Shown here in pieces: positions 1 to 9,057 of a stretch of DNA of 64,000 nucleotides. Position 1 is the stretch's first letter. Each line of letters opens with the position of its first letter. Below the pieces are notes generated by a model. It saw only the letters and a list, made by a program, of their open reading frames with translations, did no database searches and had not been told where the DNA came from. The DNA is from Parabacteroides goldsteinii DSM 19448 = WAL 12034 (GTDB taxonomy: Bacteria; Bacteroidota; Bacteroidia; Bacteroidales; Tannerellaceae). Made by a program: the position numbers and the translations under genes. The stretch is from assembly GCF_000969835.1 (NCBI RefSeq), contig NZ_KQ033914.1, positions 78,110 to 142,109 of the forward strand, read 5' to 3'.

Positions 1-1
1 T

Positions 2-88
2 ACCGATGTTCGTTATACGAAAAAGAATAATGAGTATTTCTCCGAAGTGCTGTTGAAGGTTTTAAAAGATCAGGGATTTATGAAATGA
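2..88 (+). CDS. C-terminal end of an unidentified gene (cut by the window edge)
   Basis: An open frame runs from base 2 to a TGA at 86-88 and encodes 28 residues, mostly charged, ending in QGFMK. It converges on rpiA and the two overlap by 11 bp at their 3' ends, a common arrangement for convergent bacterial genes. Too little is left to name a family. Confidence 0.45.
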   Translation, partial: TDVRYTKKNNEYFSEVLLKVLKDQGFMK

Positions 89-773
89 TGTTTACTTCAT
101 AGTGCATAAAAAGTCCGCTTTCTATCACACCTGTGATGGACTTGATTGCATTCTCCAGGTTGTCGGGTATATTGTCGAACCAGACATCGAGTATCAGGTT
201 CCCGTTTTCGGTGATTATCGGACCGTCTTTGCCTTGTGCCATCCGAAGTTTTATGTCAACCGGACTTAATGACCGGAGAGCTTGGTCTGCATGTATCAAT
301 GCATCCGGAAAGATTTCTACCGGAACGGGGAAACGGGAACCCAGCTTCGAAACCATTTTGGAAGGATCAGCAATAATGAAGGTTTGCGGGCTGGAACTAA
401 TCAATAGTTTTTCTTTGAACATGGCACCGCCACGTCCTTTGATCATATTATGATTGGGATCGATTTCGTCCGCCCCGTCAAAAGTCCAGTTCGGTTTGTG
501 TTCAAGCAGACTTGTCAGGGGGATACCGAGTTTGGCACAAGTCATCTTTATCTCCTGAGAAGTAGGAATGGCATGGATATGTAACTGTTCGGTCCGGATA
601 CGGTCGGCTATTTTTAAGAGTGCCAGATAAGCCGTTGAGCCTGAACCTACGCCGATAATGTCGCCGTCTTTTACCATAGAGGCGATCTTGTCGGCTACTT
701 TTTGTTTTTCTTCCCGGTTGGAAATCTCTTTACCCCATTCCAACGAATCGATGATTGTTTTCTCCCAGTCCAT
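78..773 (-). CDS. rpiA: Ribose-5-phosphate isomerase A
   Basis: Interconverts ribose 5-phosphate and ribulose 5-phosphate in the non-oxidative pentose phosphate pathway (cytosolic). The 231-residue product is the usual length. It shows the phosphate-binding GVGSGST (residues 41-47), the GADEID motif (100-105) and the KGRGGA stretch (112-117), followed by the family's catalytic Glu region. It is the last gene of a minus-strand run after a nucleoside phosphorylase (10 bp gap). That pairing makes sense, because phosphorolysis of nucleosides yields (deoxy)ribose phosphates. Confidence 0.96.
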   Translation of the reverse strand: MDWEKTIIDSLEWGKEISNREEKQKVADKIASMVKDGDIIGVGSGSTAYLALLKIADRIRTEQLHIHAIPTSQEIKMTCAKLGIPLTSLLEHKPNWTFDGADEIDPNHNMIKGRGGAMFKEKLLISSSPQTFIIADPSKMVSKLGSRFPVPVEIFPDALIHADQALRSLSPVDIKLRMAQGKDGPIITENGNLILDVWFDNIPDNLENAIKSITGVIESGLFMHYEVNIIS

Positions 774-783
774 AATGTGTTGA

Positions 784-1653
784 TCAGATGCGTTCTAATA
801 CTGTTTCAATCAATCCGGTTAATGAACCTTTATAATTGGTGTTCATGTTCTTGTCTACCCGGCCGGCAATGATGCAGCAGACTGTCATGGCGCGATGTCC
901 CATCAGGGCGGCAAGACCGGCAAGCGAAGAACTTTCCATCTCGAAGTTCGTGATTTGTCTTCCATTATAATTGAATGCTTCAATCTTTTCATTCAATTTG
1001 GGGTCGGCGAGAGGCAGACGAAGTTCACGGCCCTGCGGTCCATAAAATCCGTTTGCAGCTATCGTTACGCCACGGATAATATTGTTTCCGGTGATTTGTT
1101 CGATCAGGGAATGATCGGCTGGTACGACATAAGGAGAAAGGCCGGAAAGTTTCCAGTCCAATTGTTCCTTCAAAGCTGCCTCAAAAGCAGTATCCCTGAC
1201 ACGTTCGGTGTTTGCATAGAAGTAAATGACACCGTCGAAACCGATAGATTTTTCAGCGGCAACGTACGTACCGACAGGAACAAACGGTTGCAGACCTCCC
1301 GATGTCCCGACACGAACCAAAGTCAATTGTTTGAATGCTGGTTTTACGGTACGGGTAGAGAAGTCGATATTGGCCAGTGCATCCAGCTCGTTCAGTACAA
1401 TATCTATATTGTCCGTTCCGATGCCGTGGGATACAACTGTGATACGCTTTTCTTTATAGGTACCGGTTATGGAGTGAAACTCCCGGCTGGACACTTCGCA
1501 TTCTTGTGTGTCGAAGTAAGAAGCAACGGTTGAAACCCTGTCGGGGTCGCCTACCAGGACTACTCTGTCTGCCAGCTGTTCCGGCTTAAGATGCAGATGG
1601 AAGGCGCTTCCATCTGCATTTATAATTAATTCGGATTCGGGAATTACTCTCAT
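784..1653 (-). CDS. Nucleoside phosphorylase (uridine phosphorylase-like)
   Basis: Member of the PNP/UDP phosphorylase superfamily, which cleaves nucleosides with phosphate to a base and ribose 1-phosphate. Visible hallmarks are VGDPDRV near the N-terminus (phosphate site), HGIGTDN, VRVGTSGGLQ in the middle, and TNFEMESS near the C-terminus, where the Met-Glu contact the ribose. I chose the ATG at 1653 (MRVIPES) because an upstream in-frame start at 1686 would overlap floA, and 1653 lies just after the floA stop at 1658. Substrate preference (uridine or purine) cannot be read securely from the sequence. Confidence 0.88.
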   Translation of the reverse strand: MRVIPESELIINADGSAFHLHLKPEQLADRVVLVGDPDRVSTVASYFDTQECEVSSREFHSITGTYKEKRITVVSHGIGTDNIDIVLNELDALANIDFSTRTVKPAFKQLTLVRVGTSGGLQPFVPVGTYVAAEKSIGFDGVIYFYANTERVRDTAFEAALKEQLDWKLSGLSPYVVPADHSLIEQITGNNIIRGVTIAANGFYGPQGRELRLPLADPKLNEKIEAFNYNGRQITNFEMESSSLAGLAALMGHRAMTVCCIIAGRVDKNMNTNYKGSLTGLIETVLERI

Positions 1654-1657
1654 CTGA

Positions 1658-2653
1658 TTAGTCTTTAAGCGGTTTTGAAGGAGCACTGGTCGGTTTGGCT
1701 ATTGCTTCACGCATAGATGTATCGGCATCAATGTTCTTCATCTTATAATAATCCATGATACCCAGGTTTCCGGAGCGGAAGGCTTCTGCCATTGCTTTCG
1801 GAACTTCTGCCTCTGCTTCGATCACTTTGGCGCGGGCTTCCTGAGCTTTTGCTTTCATTTCCTGTTCCAGGGCAACAGCCATTGCACGGCGTTCTTCGGC
1901 TTTAGCCTGGGCGATGTTCTTGTCGGCCTGTGCCTGGTCCATCTGAAGGAATGCACCGATATTCTTACCTATATCGATATCCGCGATATCGATGGACAGG
2001 ATTTCAAATGCCGTACCGGCATCAAGACCCTTACGGAGTACCAGCTTAGAGATTGAGTCCGGGTTTTCCAATACTGTTTTATGGCTTTCGGACGAACCGA
2101 TGGACGATACGATACCTTCACCGACACGGGCAAGGATAGTCTCTTCACCGGCGCCACCGACCAACTGTTTGATATTGGCACGAACGGTTACACGGGCTTT
2201 GGCAATCAGCTGGATACCATCTTTTGCAACGGCAGTTACAGGAGGAGTATCGATCACTTTCGGGTTAACCGACATCTGAACGGCTTCGAATACGTCACGG
2301 CCTGCCAAGTCGATAGCGGTTGCCATCTGGAAAGGCAGGTCTATGTTGGCTTTGGAGGCAGATACCAGTGCATGAACCACTTTCTCAACATGTCCGCCTG
2401 CCAGATAGTGTGCTTCCAGTTCATCACGGGTCAGTGACTTCAGACCGGCTTTGTGTGCTTCGATCATGGCACGGGCGATAACATAAGGAGGTACATTACG
2501 GATACGCATCAAAAACAGCTGTATCAGCGAGATGTTTACACCCGATACTTTGGCCGAGATCCATAGCAGGAACGGCACATAGTAAAAGAAAATTGCCAGC
2601 AGCAATACCGCTGCACCCAGTAGGATAAAAGGCAAATAATTCAATTCTTCCAT
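1658..2653 (-). CDS. floA: Flotillin-like protein FloA
   Basis: A 331-residue bacterial flotillin, a scaffold of functional membrane microdomains. One N-terminal hydrophobic segment (about residues 6-30) anchors the protein. The SPFH-like core follows ([17 protein letters not shown]..., [18 protein letters not shown]), then an Ala/Glu-rich coiled coil ([21 protein letters not shown]). Length and order fit the FloA (YqfA) family. The gene directly follows nfeD with a 10 bp gap, the standard NfeD-flotillin pairing. Confidence 0.95.
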   Translation of the reverse strand: MEELNYLPFILLGAAVLLLAIFFYYVPFLLWISAKVSGVNISLIQLFLMRIRNVPPYVIARAMIEAHKAGLKSLTRDELEAHYLAGGHVEKVVHALVSASKANIDLPFQMATAIDLAGRDVFEAVQMSVNPKVIDTPPVTAVAKDGIQLIAKARVTVRANIKQLVGGAGEETILARVGEGIVSSIGSSESHKTVLENPDSISKLVLRKGLDAGTAFEILSIDIADIDIGKNIGAFLQMDQAQADKNIAQAKAEERRAMAVALEQEMKAKAQEARAKVIEAEAEVPKAMAEAFRSGNLGIMDYYKMKNIDADTSMREAIAKPTSAPSKPLKD

Positions 2654-2663
2654 ATAAATTTAA

Positions 2664-3152
2664 TTAAGCGTGAATATCTGTTTGTTCTTTTCTCTTAACC
2701 AATACGTTATAACCGTCGACACGCAGTACTTCGACCGGCGTGTTTTCGTCTATCAATTCATCCATCGACTTCGCCTCGACGGTGATGCCCTTGATACGTG
2801 CTTTGCCGATAGGAGCAAGGCGTGAAAGGGTGATACCTTCGTCACCCGGTTCGATGCCCAGGTCACGGCTTGAAGTCAGTTTGGAGTCGACATCCGTTTT
2901 CAGGGCGACCTTGTTGAATGACCGGGCACGTAATAACCATACAAATGAGGCGGCAAAGGCTGTTAACGACAGGAACAATGTGATATGTCCGGCCGTTTCA
3001 CCTACCGTATAGGCATAAATGACGCCTGATGCCGCGAAAAGAAATCCTCCGACACCGGCAATTGTTATTCCCGGCAAAAGGAATATTTCCAGCAGGATAA
3101 GCACGATGGCTACCAGCATCAAAAAGACAATAATGGTTATTTCCCAGATCAT
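2664..3152 (-). CDS. NfeD-like membrane protein
   Basis: A 162-residue protein with two or three hydrophobic segments (about residues 4-28, 30-50 and 55-73), then a soluble C-terminal domain from about residue 100 with the LAPIGKARIKG.. and VEVLRVDGYNVLVKR pattern of the NfeD OB-fold. NfeD proteins are membrane partners of flotillins, and floA follows immediately. It is a short-form NfeD without the N-terminal ClpP-like protease domain. Confidence 0.9.
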   Translation of the reverse strand: MIWEITIIVFLMLVAIVLILLEIFLLPGITIAGVGGFLFAASGVIYAYTVGETAGHITLFLSLTAFAASFVWLLRARSFNKVALKTDVDSKLTSSRDLGIEPGDEGITLSRLAPIGKARIKGITVEAKSMDELIDENTPVEVLRVDGYNVLVKRKEQTDIHA

Positions 3153-3168
3153 AATAGTCGCGGTTGAA

Positions 3169-4608
3169 TTATCTGTTACTTTTTAAATAGTTTATCTCCG
3201 TATTACGAGCTTTCTTTTCCAACTCTTCAGGCTGGTCGAGCAGACTGTTCAATTGCTCTTCCGCTTCAAGAATTGCCGGTTTCAACTGTTCCTTCTTTGC
3301 ACTGTTCCCGGAAGAATAGGAGGCTCTGAGGTCGGCCAGTTTATCATTCAGTTCTTTTATCTGTTTGTTCAGTGAGACAACTTTTCCATAGTAACTCTTT
3401 GCTTCCGGACTTTTGATATCGTCCAGTTTATAGTAAACCAGGCTGTTGTTTATCACGAACTCGAAATCTTTTTCGATTTTTGCTTCCCCGTAAGGTATTT
3501 CTTTATGGGCCAGTTCGACCAGATTGCTGTAGTCGCTTCCCGGTTTCCATGAGTCCTGAATGGATGTGATGGCGGCACGGGCACGTTTCATTTCGATATC
3601 TTCACTTTCCACACGGCTGTGTTCATTGTTCGGGATGAACAGGTAAACGCATACTTTATCTTCGGGCTGGAAGCGGTCTGATACGAACCATCCCAACTCC
3701 TTGGTTTCATCATACACCATCATATAATCATTGAACGGTGAGTTGAAAGGCATGCTTAACTGCTCCGGTGCCAGATAAGTATCGGAGTTGATGTTGTAGC
3801 GTGTAACAAACAGGTCGTATCCTCCCAATGAACCGTTTCCTTTGGAGGCATAGTAGATGGTGACTCCATCAGACAGAACAAAAGGATAATTGTCGTCATC
3901 GTTGCTGTTGATATTCATCGGCAACTGTTTTTCATCCCCCCATTTGTCCATTAATCTGGATTGGGTGAAAAGGCAGTAGCGGTCGTTGTCTGTTGCATGG
4001 GCATAATAAATCTTGTCGCCCTTCTGGTTCATATAAACCGTTGAGGATACAGGTTCATTTGTCTGGAAGAAATCTTTGAAAGAAGTCAATGTGCCGCTTT
4101 CTTCGCTCAGTGTATAAGCTGCCAGAAAATCATCTTTGTCGACAACGATACTGTCTATAATCTGTACATCTTCCGTCTTTTCCATCATCCGGTGGGCGTT
4201 CTCAGCCAGACTGAGTTTTTCTTCGAATGCTTGTGTGTCCTGTTTCTTTTTAGTTAGCAGGTCGATGTACTCTTCCATCATTTCCGCCGCTTCATCAAAA
4301 CGGTAGGTCTGATAATAAACATCCGACAGATAGCGATAAGCTTCCTGAACTTTGCGCTTGACTGCCACTTTCAGATGTTTTTCGGCACCGGCCAGATCTC
4401 CGGTCTCGTAACAACACACACCATACCAATGATTATAGGACGAGTTGCTGGGAGCTTGTTTCACCAGTTTCTCAAAGGCAGGTTTAGCTTCAGCGTATTG
4501 CCCTTCGTTGTATAGTTTTTTGGCCTGGTCCAGGCTCTGTGCCTGCAGGCTGCAGCAAAGAAATGTAATTCCAATTGTGTAAAACAGTTTTTTAGATAAC
4601 CGGCTCAT
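3169..4608 (-). CDS. TPR and WD40-like (PD40) beta-propeller protein, exported
   Basis: A 479-residue protein with an N-terminal signal peptide ending near CSLQAQS. TPR-like helices follow (about residues 25-130, with LYNEGQYAEAKPAFEKLV). The middle resembles PD40 propeller blades (KGDKIYYAHATDNDRY, DGVTIYYASKGNGSLGGYDLFV, AsTelike repeats), and the C-terminus is coiled (KQIKELNDKLADL). Such proteins are common in Bacteroidota envelopes, often OmpA/Por-related, but here there is no OmpA domain. First gene of the apparent operon with nfeD, floA, the phosphorylase and rpiA. Its exact role is unknown. Confidence 0.8.
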   Translation of the reverse strand: MSRLSKKLFYTIGITFLCCSLQAQSLDQAKKLYNEGQYAEAKPAFEKLVKQAPSNSSYNHWYGVCCYETGDLAGAEKHLKVAVKRKVQEAYRYLSDVYYQTYRFDEAAEMMEEYIDLLTKKKQDTQAFEEKLSLAENAHRMMEKTEDVQIIDSIVVDKDDFLAAYTLSEESGTLTSFKDFFQTNEPVSSTVYMNQKGDKIYYAHATDNDRYCLFTQSRLMDKWGDEKQLPMNINSNDDDNYPFVLSDGVTIYYASKGNGSLGGYDLFVTRYNINSDTYLAPEQLSMPFNSPFNDYMMVYDETKELGWFVSDRFQPEDKVCVYLFIPNNEHSRVESEDIEMKRARAAITSIQDSWKPGSDYSNLVELAHKEIPYGEAKIEKDFEFVINNSLVYYKLDDIKSPEAKSYYGKVVSLNKQIKELNDKLADLRASYSSGNSAKKEQLKPAILEAEEQLNSLLDQPEELEKKARNTEINYLKSNR

Positions 4609-4639
4609 TGTCTCTTGTTATGATATAATTATACTGATT

Positions 4640-4647
4640 CAAAGATA
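4640..4647 (-). promoter_or_regulatory. Promoter -7 box for the TPR-nfeD-floA-rpiA run
   Basis: On the minus strand the sequence reads TATCTTTG, the Bacteroidota -7 consensus, 32 bp before the start at 4608. Confidence 0.6.
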
Positions 4648-4689
4648 ATAATATTTTTAGTTAAGCGTACAATTCATTGGATAAATATC

Positions 4690-4697
4690 TATTTTTG
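4690..4697 (+). promoter_or_regulatory. Promoter -7 box for ttcA
   Basis: TATTTTTG fits TAnnTTTG and sits 20 bp before the ttcA ATG at 4717. Confidence 0.5.
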
Positions 4698-4716
4698 TGC
4701 CCGATTTAGAGTAGAT

Positions 4717-5463
4717 ATGGCAAAGTTGACAGCAGAAGAACTCCTGTTCCGGAAAATAGAAGAGAAAGTGAAGAGGGCAATTTTCGAATATAGCCTGATC
4801 GCCAATGGTGACCGCATCCTGATCGGATTGTCGGGTGGAAAGGATTCGCTTGCCCTTGTCGACCTGCTGGGACGCCGTTCAAAAATCTATAATCCCCGCT
4901 TTGAAGTGGTCGTGGCGCATGTGGTGATGACGAATATTCCTTATTGCTCGGATGCGGAGTACCTGAAAAGCTGTGCCGATGAACACGGATTGCCGTTTAT
5001 CATTCACGAAACGAGTTTCGACGCTTCTACCGATACACGTAAGTCTCCTTGTTTTCTTTGTTCCTGGACACGGCGAAAGGCCTTGTTTGATATAGCCAAG
5101 AAGCATAATTGCAATAAGATCGCCCTGGGGCATCATCAGGATGATATTATCGAAACATTACTGATGAATATAACCCATCAGGGGGCTTTCGGGACTATGC
5201 CTCCGCGGTTGAAGATGGATAAGTTCGATATGGAGATCATCCGTCCGATGTGCCTGGTTGAAGAAAAAGAACTGGTCCGTATTGCCGAATGGAAAGGGTA
5301 TCGTAAACAAATAAAGAATTGTCCGTATGAGTCCGGTTCCAGCCGTTCGGATATGAAAGAGGTCCTGGCCCGGCTCGAAGCTATAAATCCGGAAGCACGT
5401 TACAGCATCTGGAACAGTATGTCGAATGTACAACAGGATTATCTTCCTCAAAAAAATAAATAA
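4717..5463 (+). CDS. ttcA: tRNA 2-thiocytidine synthetase TtcA-like (PP-loop ATPase)
   Basis: A 248-residue PP-loop enzyme of the TtcA family, which thiolates cytidine 32 of certain tRNAs. It shows the ATP-binding SGGKDS loop (residues 39-44) and a PCFLC pair (Cys112/Cys115) that in TtcA helps hold an iron-sulfur cluster. LGHHQDDIIETLLMN is also typical. The assignment rests on these motifs; other PP-loop tRNA thiolases of the group are possible. It is followed after 3 bp by a small membrane protein, probably co-transcribed. Confidence 0.87.
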   Translation: MAKLTAEELLFRKIEEKVKRAIFEYSLIANGDRILIGLSGGKDSLALVDLLGRRSKIYNPRFEVVVAHVVMTNIPYCSDAEYLKSCADEHGLPFIIHETSFDASTDTRKSPCFLCSWTRRKALFDIAKKHNCNKIALGHHQDDIIETLLMNITHQGAFGTMPPRLKMDKFDMEIIRPMCLVEEKELVRIAEWKGYRKQIKNCPYESGSSRSDMKEVLARLEAINPEARYSIWNSMSNVQQDYLPQKNK

Positions 5464-5466
5464 GTT

Positions 5467-5838
5467 ATGCAGGGTTTTTATACTATTCTGTTATTGGTCG
5501 TATCAAATATTTTTATGACATGTGCCTGGTACGGCCACCTGAAGATGAAACAGCAGTTCAGTTGGTTCGAACATTTGCCGTTGATCGGTGTGATCTTATT
5601 CAGCTGGTTTTTGGCTTTCTTCGAATATTGTTTTCAGGTACCGGCAAACCGTATGGGATTCAGGGAGAATGGCGGACCGTTCAATCTGATCCAATTGAAA
5701 GTAATACAGGAGGTTATTACGCTTGTCGTATTCGTGGCTTTCAGTGCGATTGCCTTTAAAGGGGAATCGTTTAAATGGAATCATGCATTGGCTTGCTTGC
5801 TTTTGGTAGCGGCGGTATACCTGGTATTTAAGAAGTAA
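5467..5838 (+). CDS. DUF486 (DMT-family) small membrane protein
   Basis: A 123-residue protein with four predicted membrane helices (about residues 5-22, 36-56, 76-96 and 103-121). The FEYCFQVPANRMG segment is characteristic of the DUF486 family, small relatives of drug/metabolite transporters. Substrate unknown. Starts 3 bp after the ttcA stop, so the two are likely translated from one message. Confidence 0.88.
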   Translation: MQGFYTILLLVVSNIFMTCAWYGHLKMKQQFSWFEHLPLIGVILFSWFLAFFEYCFQVPANRMGFRENGGPFNLIQLKVIQEVITLVVFVAFSAIAFKGESFKWNHALACLLLVAAVYLVFKK

Positions 5839-5852
5839 ATAAGTAATCGGCG

Positions 5853-5918
5853 TACAATGAACCCACCTCGGGGATTCATTCATTGGATGAATGTATTTCT
5901 GAAGGTGGGTTCATTGTA
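5853..5918 (+). terminator. Strong inverted repeat, likely terminator of ttcA-DUF486
   Basis: A 15-16 bp inverted repeat (arms 5853-5868 and 5903-5918, core AATGAACCCACCT / AGGTGGGTTCATT) encloses a smaller hairpin (CATTCA / TGAATG). A run of six T follows at about 5931-5936. It lies 15 bp after the DUF486 stop. Confidence 0.6.
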
Positions 5919-6098
5919 TGGGGAAGGTTCTTTTTTGACTATTACTTTTACTATGTGGGTAGGGAGTTTTCCTGCCTTCTGAAGTTGGCGGAAAAGACTA
6001 TTTCTGTATTCTTTACCGTTATTTTATTCATATTATAGTTGCTATTCCATTAAATGCAGCAAATATCAGTGAACCAGCTATGGGTTTAATTTTGAATT

Positions 6099-6592
6099 CA
6101 ACTATCATACTATCATAATTTGATGTAATATGCGTATAATGAGTGTGTTATCCTATGATGGTTGTTGTTATTAACTATCATTTATCTATCATGCAACGAT
6201 CATATTTACATTGTTTTAACTAAACTATCGTTCCTGTATCTATTAAAAAGCCTCTATCCCAAGTCTTTTTTGCCGAAATATATAGACTTATTTCATCGAA
6301 ACAACTATTTATTGTTGTCAGGATGCCCGTTTTGTCCTGTTTGACACCCGGATGTTGACGATGCTCAGACCCGGGTGTTGGCAACCTTGAGACCCGGGTC
6401 TCGAACAACATAAGTAATTACTTCCTTGAAAATAAACAATATACTTCAGCAAAAAAAGAAGCTTACACTGGACCTTTGGATAAGACTATGATAGTTGCCT
6501 GATAGTTATATGATAGTTAATAACAACAACTGTCATAGGGTAATAATCTTGTAATTAGTGACTTATGATTTTAAATGATAGTATGATAGTTG
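6099..6592. repeat. Foldback (MITE-like) element with ~100 bp imperfect inverted arms
   Basis: The outermost 18 bp are perfect inverted copies (CAACTATCATACTATCAT at 6099-6116 and its complement at 6575-6592). Inside, 6152-6203 matches the complement of about 6487-6539 with few mismatches. The centre has imperfect repeats of about 24 bp built on GACCCGGGT (6343-6410). No ORF of note lies within. It occupies most of the 796 bp gap between the DUF486 gene and miaA. A miniature transposon or a structured RNA are both possible. Confidence 0.6.
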
Positions 6593-6634
6593 GTTTGATA
6601 AATCGTTTGAAGAAGGCATTCCATCCTCAACATG

Positions 6635-7543
6635 CTATTGGTTTTTTATTATCCCATCCAGATACCGTAATATTTCTGTTTCTTCGTCCGGATGAAACCA
6701 TTTGATCTCTTCGTCCCGTTTAAACCAGGTCATTTGTTTGCGGGCATAGACACGGGAGTTGCGCCGTATTTTCTCTACGGCCAGGTCGAGCGGCCATTCT
6801 CCGTCGAAATAGTTGAACAGTTCTTTATAGCCGACCGTATTGAGGGAGTTCAGGTGGCGGAAAGGGTAGACTTTGCGTGCTTCTTCCAGCAGGCCGTCAG
6901 CCATCATCTGATCGACACGGCGGTTGATGCGGTCGCATAATTCTTCGCGGTCGCGTGTCAGTCCCACTTTGATGATTTTGAACGGGCGTTCTTTCTTTAT
7001 ATTGGTGCGGAAAGAAGAATAAGGCTTTCCCGTCATCCGGCATATCTCGACAGCATGGATTACCCGTTTGTAGTTCATCCGGTCTACTTCTTCATAATGG
7101 ACAGGGTCGGATTCTTTTAACTCTTGTAGGATATTTTCCAGTCCTTCACGCTCGAACTGGGCGTAAATAGCCTCACGTATATCGGGGGTGACGGTTGGAA
7201 TATCGTCAATGCCTTTACATACGGCGTCGATGTACATCATGGAACCGCCTGTCATTACAACGGTTGGAGTGGTACGGTGGAGTGTTTCCAGGAGGGAGAT
7301 TACGTCTTCTTCAAAGTTACTGGCGCTGTAATAATCGGTCAGGTCCAGTGTCCCGACCATATAATGTTTTACTCTTGCCATTTGTTCGGCGGTGGGGGCA
7401 GCCGTTCCGATAGGGAGGTCTTTATAGAGCTGACGGGAGTCGGAAGAAATAATAGGCGAACCGAAATGTTCTGCTACGCGCAGGCTCAGTTCGGTCTTTC
7501 CGACTCCTGTCGGCCCGAGTAATATGACAAGGGAGTTCATCAA
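6635..7543 (-). CDS. miaA: tRNA dimethylallyltransferase MiaA
   Basis: Transfers a dimethylallyl group from DMAPP to adenosine 37 of tRNAs that read codons starting with U. The 302-residue product has the P-loop [11 protein letters not shown] (about residues 9-19), [17 protein letters not shown] (about 35-51), the [18 protein letters not shown] region and the C-terminal [12 protein letters not shown] of the family. Directly abuts the upstream PRiA4b-like gene, so the two are probably one transcript. Confidence 0.96.
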   Translation of the reverse strand: MMNSLVILLGPTGVGKTELSLRVAEHFGSPIISSDSRQLYKDLPIGTAAPTAEQMARVKHYMVGTLDLTDYYSASNFEEDVISLLETLHRTTPTVVMTGGSMMYIDAVCKGIDDIPTVTPDIREAIYAQFEREGLENILQELKESDPVHYEEVDRMNYKRVIHAVEICRMTGKPYSSFRTNIKKERPFKIIKVGLTRDREELCDRINRRVDQMMADGLLEEARKVYPFRHLNSLNTVGYKELFNYFDGEWPLDLAVEKIRRNSRVYARKQMTWFKRDEEIKWFHPDEETEILRYLDGIIKNQ

Positions 7544-8104
7544 TTAAAAACGCTCGTCGTCGTACGGGTTTTCCATCGGTACGTCGCCTAAACCTTCGAA
7601 ACCGCCTTTGTCCAGTTCGTCGATGTCGTATTCTGAGTCACCGTAAAAGTCTTCGCCGATCTCTGTGCTTCCGTTTTTGGTTTCGAACTCATCGAAGTCG
7701 ATCGTCTGGGCAGGTGCGACACCTATTGATTTGCTGACGATTGCTTTATCGAGATCTTTACCCGGCTCTATTTCGCGGAGCTCCATGAAGAAAGCACGTT
7801 CGGTCATATAGTCGAAAACGAACATAAGTTTCTGGTGTTCGTCTTCAAGCAATTCTTCCAGACGAGTTTCAGCCATTATATAGTTATCCACTTCCGAAGT
7901 GGTGTCCATTTCAACTAATGTAATTTCCGTATTTTTGCTCCAATCGTCGTCACAAATAAAGAAAGAGCACATCTGATCTTTCGTGTAGCCAACCGACTCA
8001 AGGATGGCGTCGTGCAGATCAAGGAAAGTTGCTTCCGCATCAATCTTGATTTCGCGTTTGAAGTCATCTACTTCATCTGATAGAATGAGGAATCTAAATA
8101 CCAT
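7544..8104 (-). CDS. PRiA4b ORF-3-like acidic protein
   Basis: An acidic protein of about 186 residues that begins MVFRFLILSDEVDDFKREI, with LHDAILESVGYTKDQMCSFFICDDDW and a long acidic tail. This resembles the plasmid pRiA4b ORF-3 / TnpR-passenger family, whose function is unknown. I use the ATG at 8104. A longer frame begins at 8191 inside a tandem repeat, but a TACTTTTG -7 box on the minus strand (8129-8136) lies downstream of that start and 25 bp before 8104. Confidence 0.8.
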   Translation of the reverse strand: MVFRFLILSDEVDDFKREIKIDAEATFLDLHDAILESVGYTKDQMCSFFICDDDWSKNTEITLVEMDTTSEVDNYIMAETRLEELLEDEHQKLMFVFDYMTERAFFMELREIEPGKDLDKAIVSKSIGVAPAQTIDFDEFETKNGSTEIGEDFYGDSEYDIDELDKGGFEGLGDVPMENPYDDERF

Positions 8105-8128
8105 AGTCTTTTTAGTTTTTTGTTGGTT

Positions 8129-8136
8129 CAAAAGTA
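8129..8136 (-). promoter_or_regulatory. Promoter -7 box for the PRiA4b-like gene and miaA
   Basis: Minus-strand TACTTTTG, 25 bp upstream of the start at 8104. It fixes the start, because the longer frame would begin upstream of it. Confidence 0.55.
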
Positions 8137-8166
8137 GTAAAATAAAAATAATGTGCCAATAAAATA

Positions 8167-8237
8167 ATATGCCAATATGCCAATATGCCAATAAAAATAC
8201 TATCTGTTGATATTTTCATTGGCGTATTGGCATATTG
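8167..8237. repeat. 8 bp tandem repeat forming a 13 bp hairpin after lpxA
   Basis: ATATGCCA is repeated three times at 8167-8190. CAATATGCCAATA (8181-8193) pairs perfectly with its complement at 8225-8237. On the minus strand the hairpin follows the lpxA stop and is followed by a T-rich stretch, so it may act as a terminator for lpxA. Confidence 0.55.
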
Positions 8238-8253
8238 CCTGATTAGCACATTA

Positions 8254-9039
8254 TTATTCGTCGATCGAACCTCTTACGATACCGCGTTCGGAAGTCTTGA
8301 TAAAGTTGAGTATCAAGTCTCTTTCTTCGCTGGCTTCGTATTCGGTCTCGATAGCCTTGATGGCTTCTGTATTATTCAGGCCACGGGTATATAACGTACG
8401 GTAGATATCCTGTATCAGGAATACCTGCTGGTTGGTGAACCCACGGCGGCGCAATCCTACGATATTGATGCCACAGTAAACAATCGGGTCGCGGCCGATC
8501 AACGTATAAGGCGGAATATCTTTACCGATACGGGAGCCGCCCTGTACCATCACATGTTTCGATATGCGGGTAAACTGGTGAACCAGGCTGCCGCCGCTGA
8601 CAATAGCAAAATCGTCAATCTCCACTTCTCCGGCTATCTGGGATGCGTTCCCGAGGATAATATGATCTTTCAGCACGCAATCGTGTGCGATATGGGAATA
8701 TGCCATAATCAGGCAATCGCTTCCGACTATGGTCTTTCCCTTTGATGCTGTTCCCCGGTTGATCGTGACACACTCGCGGATTGTCGTATTTTTTCCGATT
8801 TCAGCGGTGGTCTGCTCTCCTTTGAACTTGAGATCCTGTGGAATACCGGCAATTACAGCTCCCGGGAAGATGGAACAGTTGTCTCCGATCCTTGCCCCGT
8901 CGAGAATGACTGCATGTGAATAAATATGACAATTGTCGCCTATTACTACATCCTTTTCAATCACTGCAAAAGGATCTATCGTTACATTCTGGCCGATCTT
9001 TGCTTCGGGATGAACGACTGCTAAAGGGGATTGATTCAT
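8254..9039 (-). CDS. lpxA: Acyl-ACP--UDP-N-acetylglucosamine O-acyltransferase LpxA
   Basis: Catalyses the first step of lipid A synthesis, adding a 3-hydroxyacyl chain to UDP-GlcNAc. The 261-residue protein is a left-handed beta-helix of hexapeptide repeats (IGQNVT, IGDNCH, ARIGDNCSIFPGAVI) with the family's catalytic-His region IMAYSHIAHDCV and the C-terminal helical domain (GLRRRGFTNQQVFLIQDIYR). Gap of 18 bp after lpxC-fabZ; part of the lpxD / lpxC-fabZ / lpxA cluster. Confidence 0.97.
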   Translation of the reverse strand: MNQSPLAVVHPEAKIGQNVTIDPFAVIEKDVVIGDNCHIYSHAVILDGARIGDNCSIFPGAVIAGIPQDLKFKGEQTTAEIGKNTTIRECVTINRGTASKGKTIVGSDCLIMAYSHIAHDCVLKDHIILGNASQIAGEVEIDDFAIVSGGSLVHQFTRISKHVMVQGGSRIGKDIPPYTLIGRDPIVYCGINIVGLRRRGFTNQQVFLIQDIYRTLYTRGLNNTEAIKAIETEYEASEERDLILNFIKTSERGIVRGSIDE

Positions 9040-9057
9040 TGCCTTCTTCTGTTATTA

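Noticed and set aside
895..1533. Plus-strand frame of 212 residues
   Set aside because: It is the shadow of the nucleoside phosphorylase, which has full family motifs.
6162..6411. Small genes inside the foldback repeat
   Set aside because: Two frames of about 60 codons, one per strand, formed by the repeat; neither has a promoter or recognisable protein.
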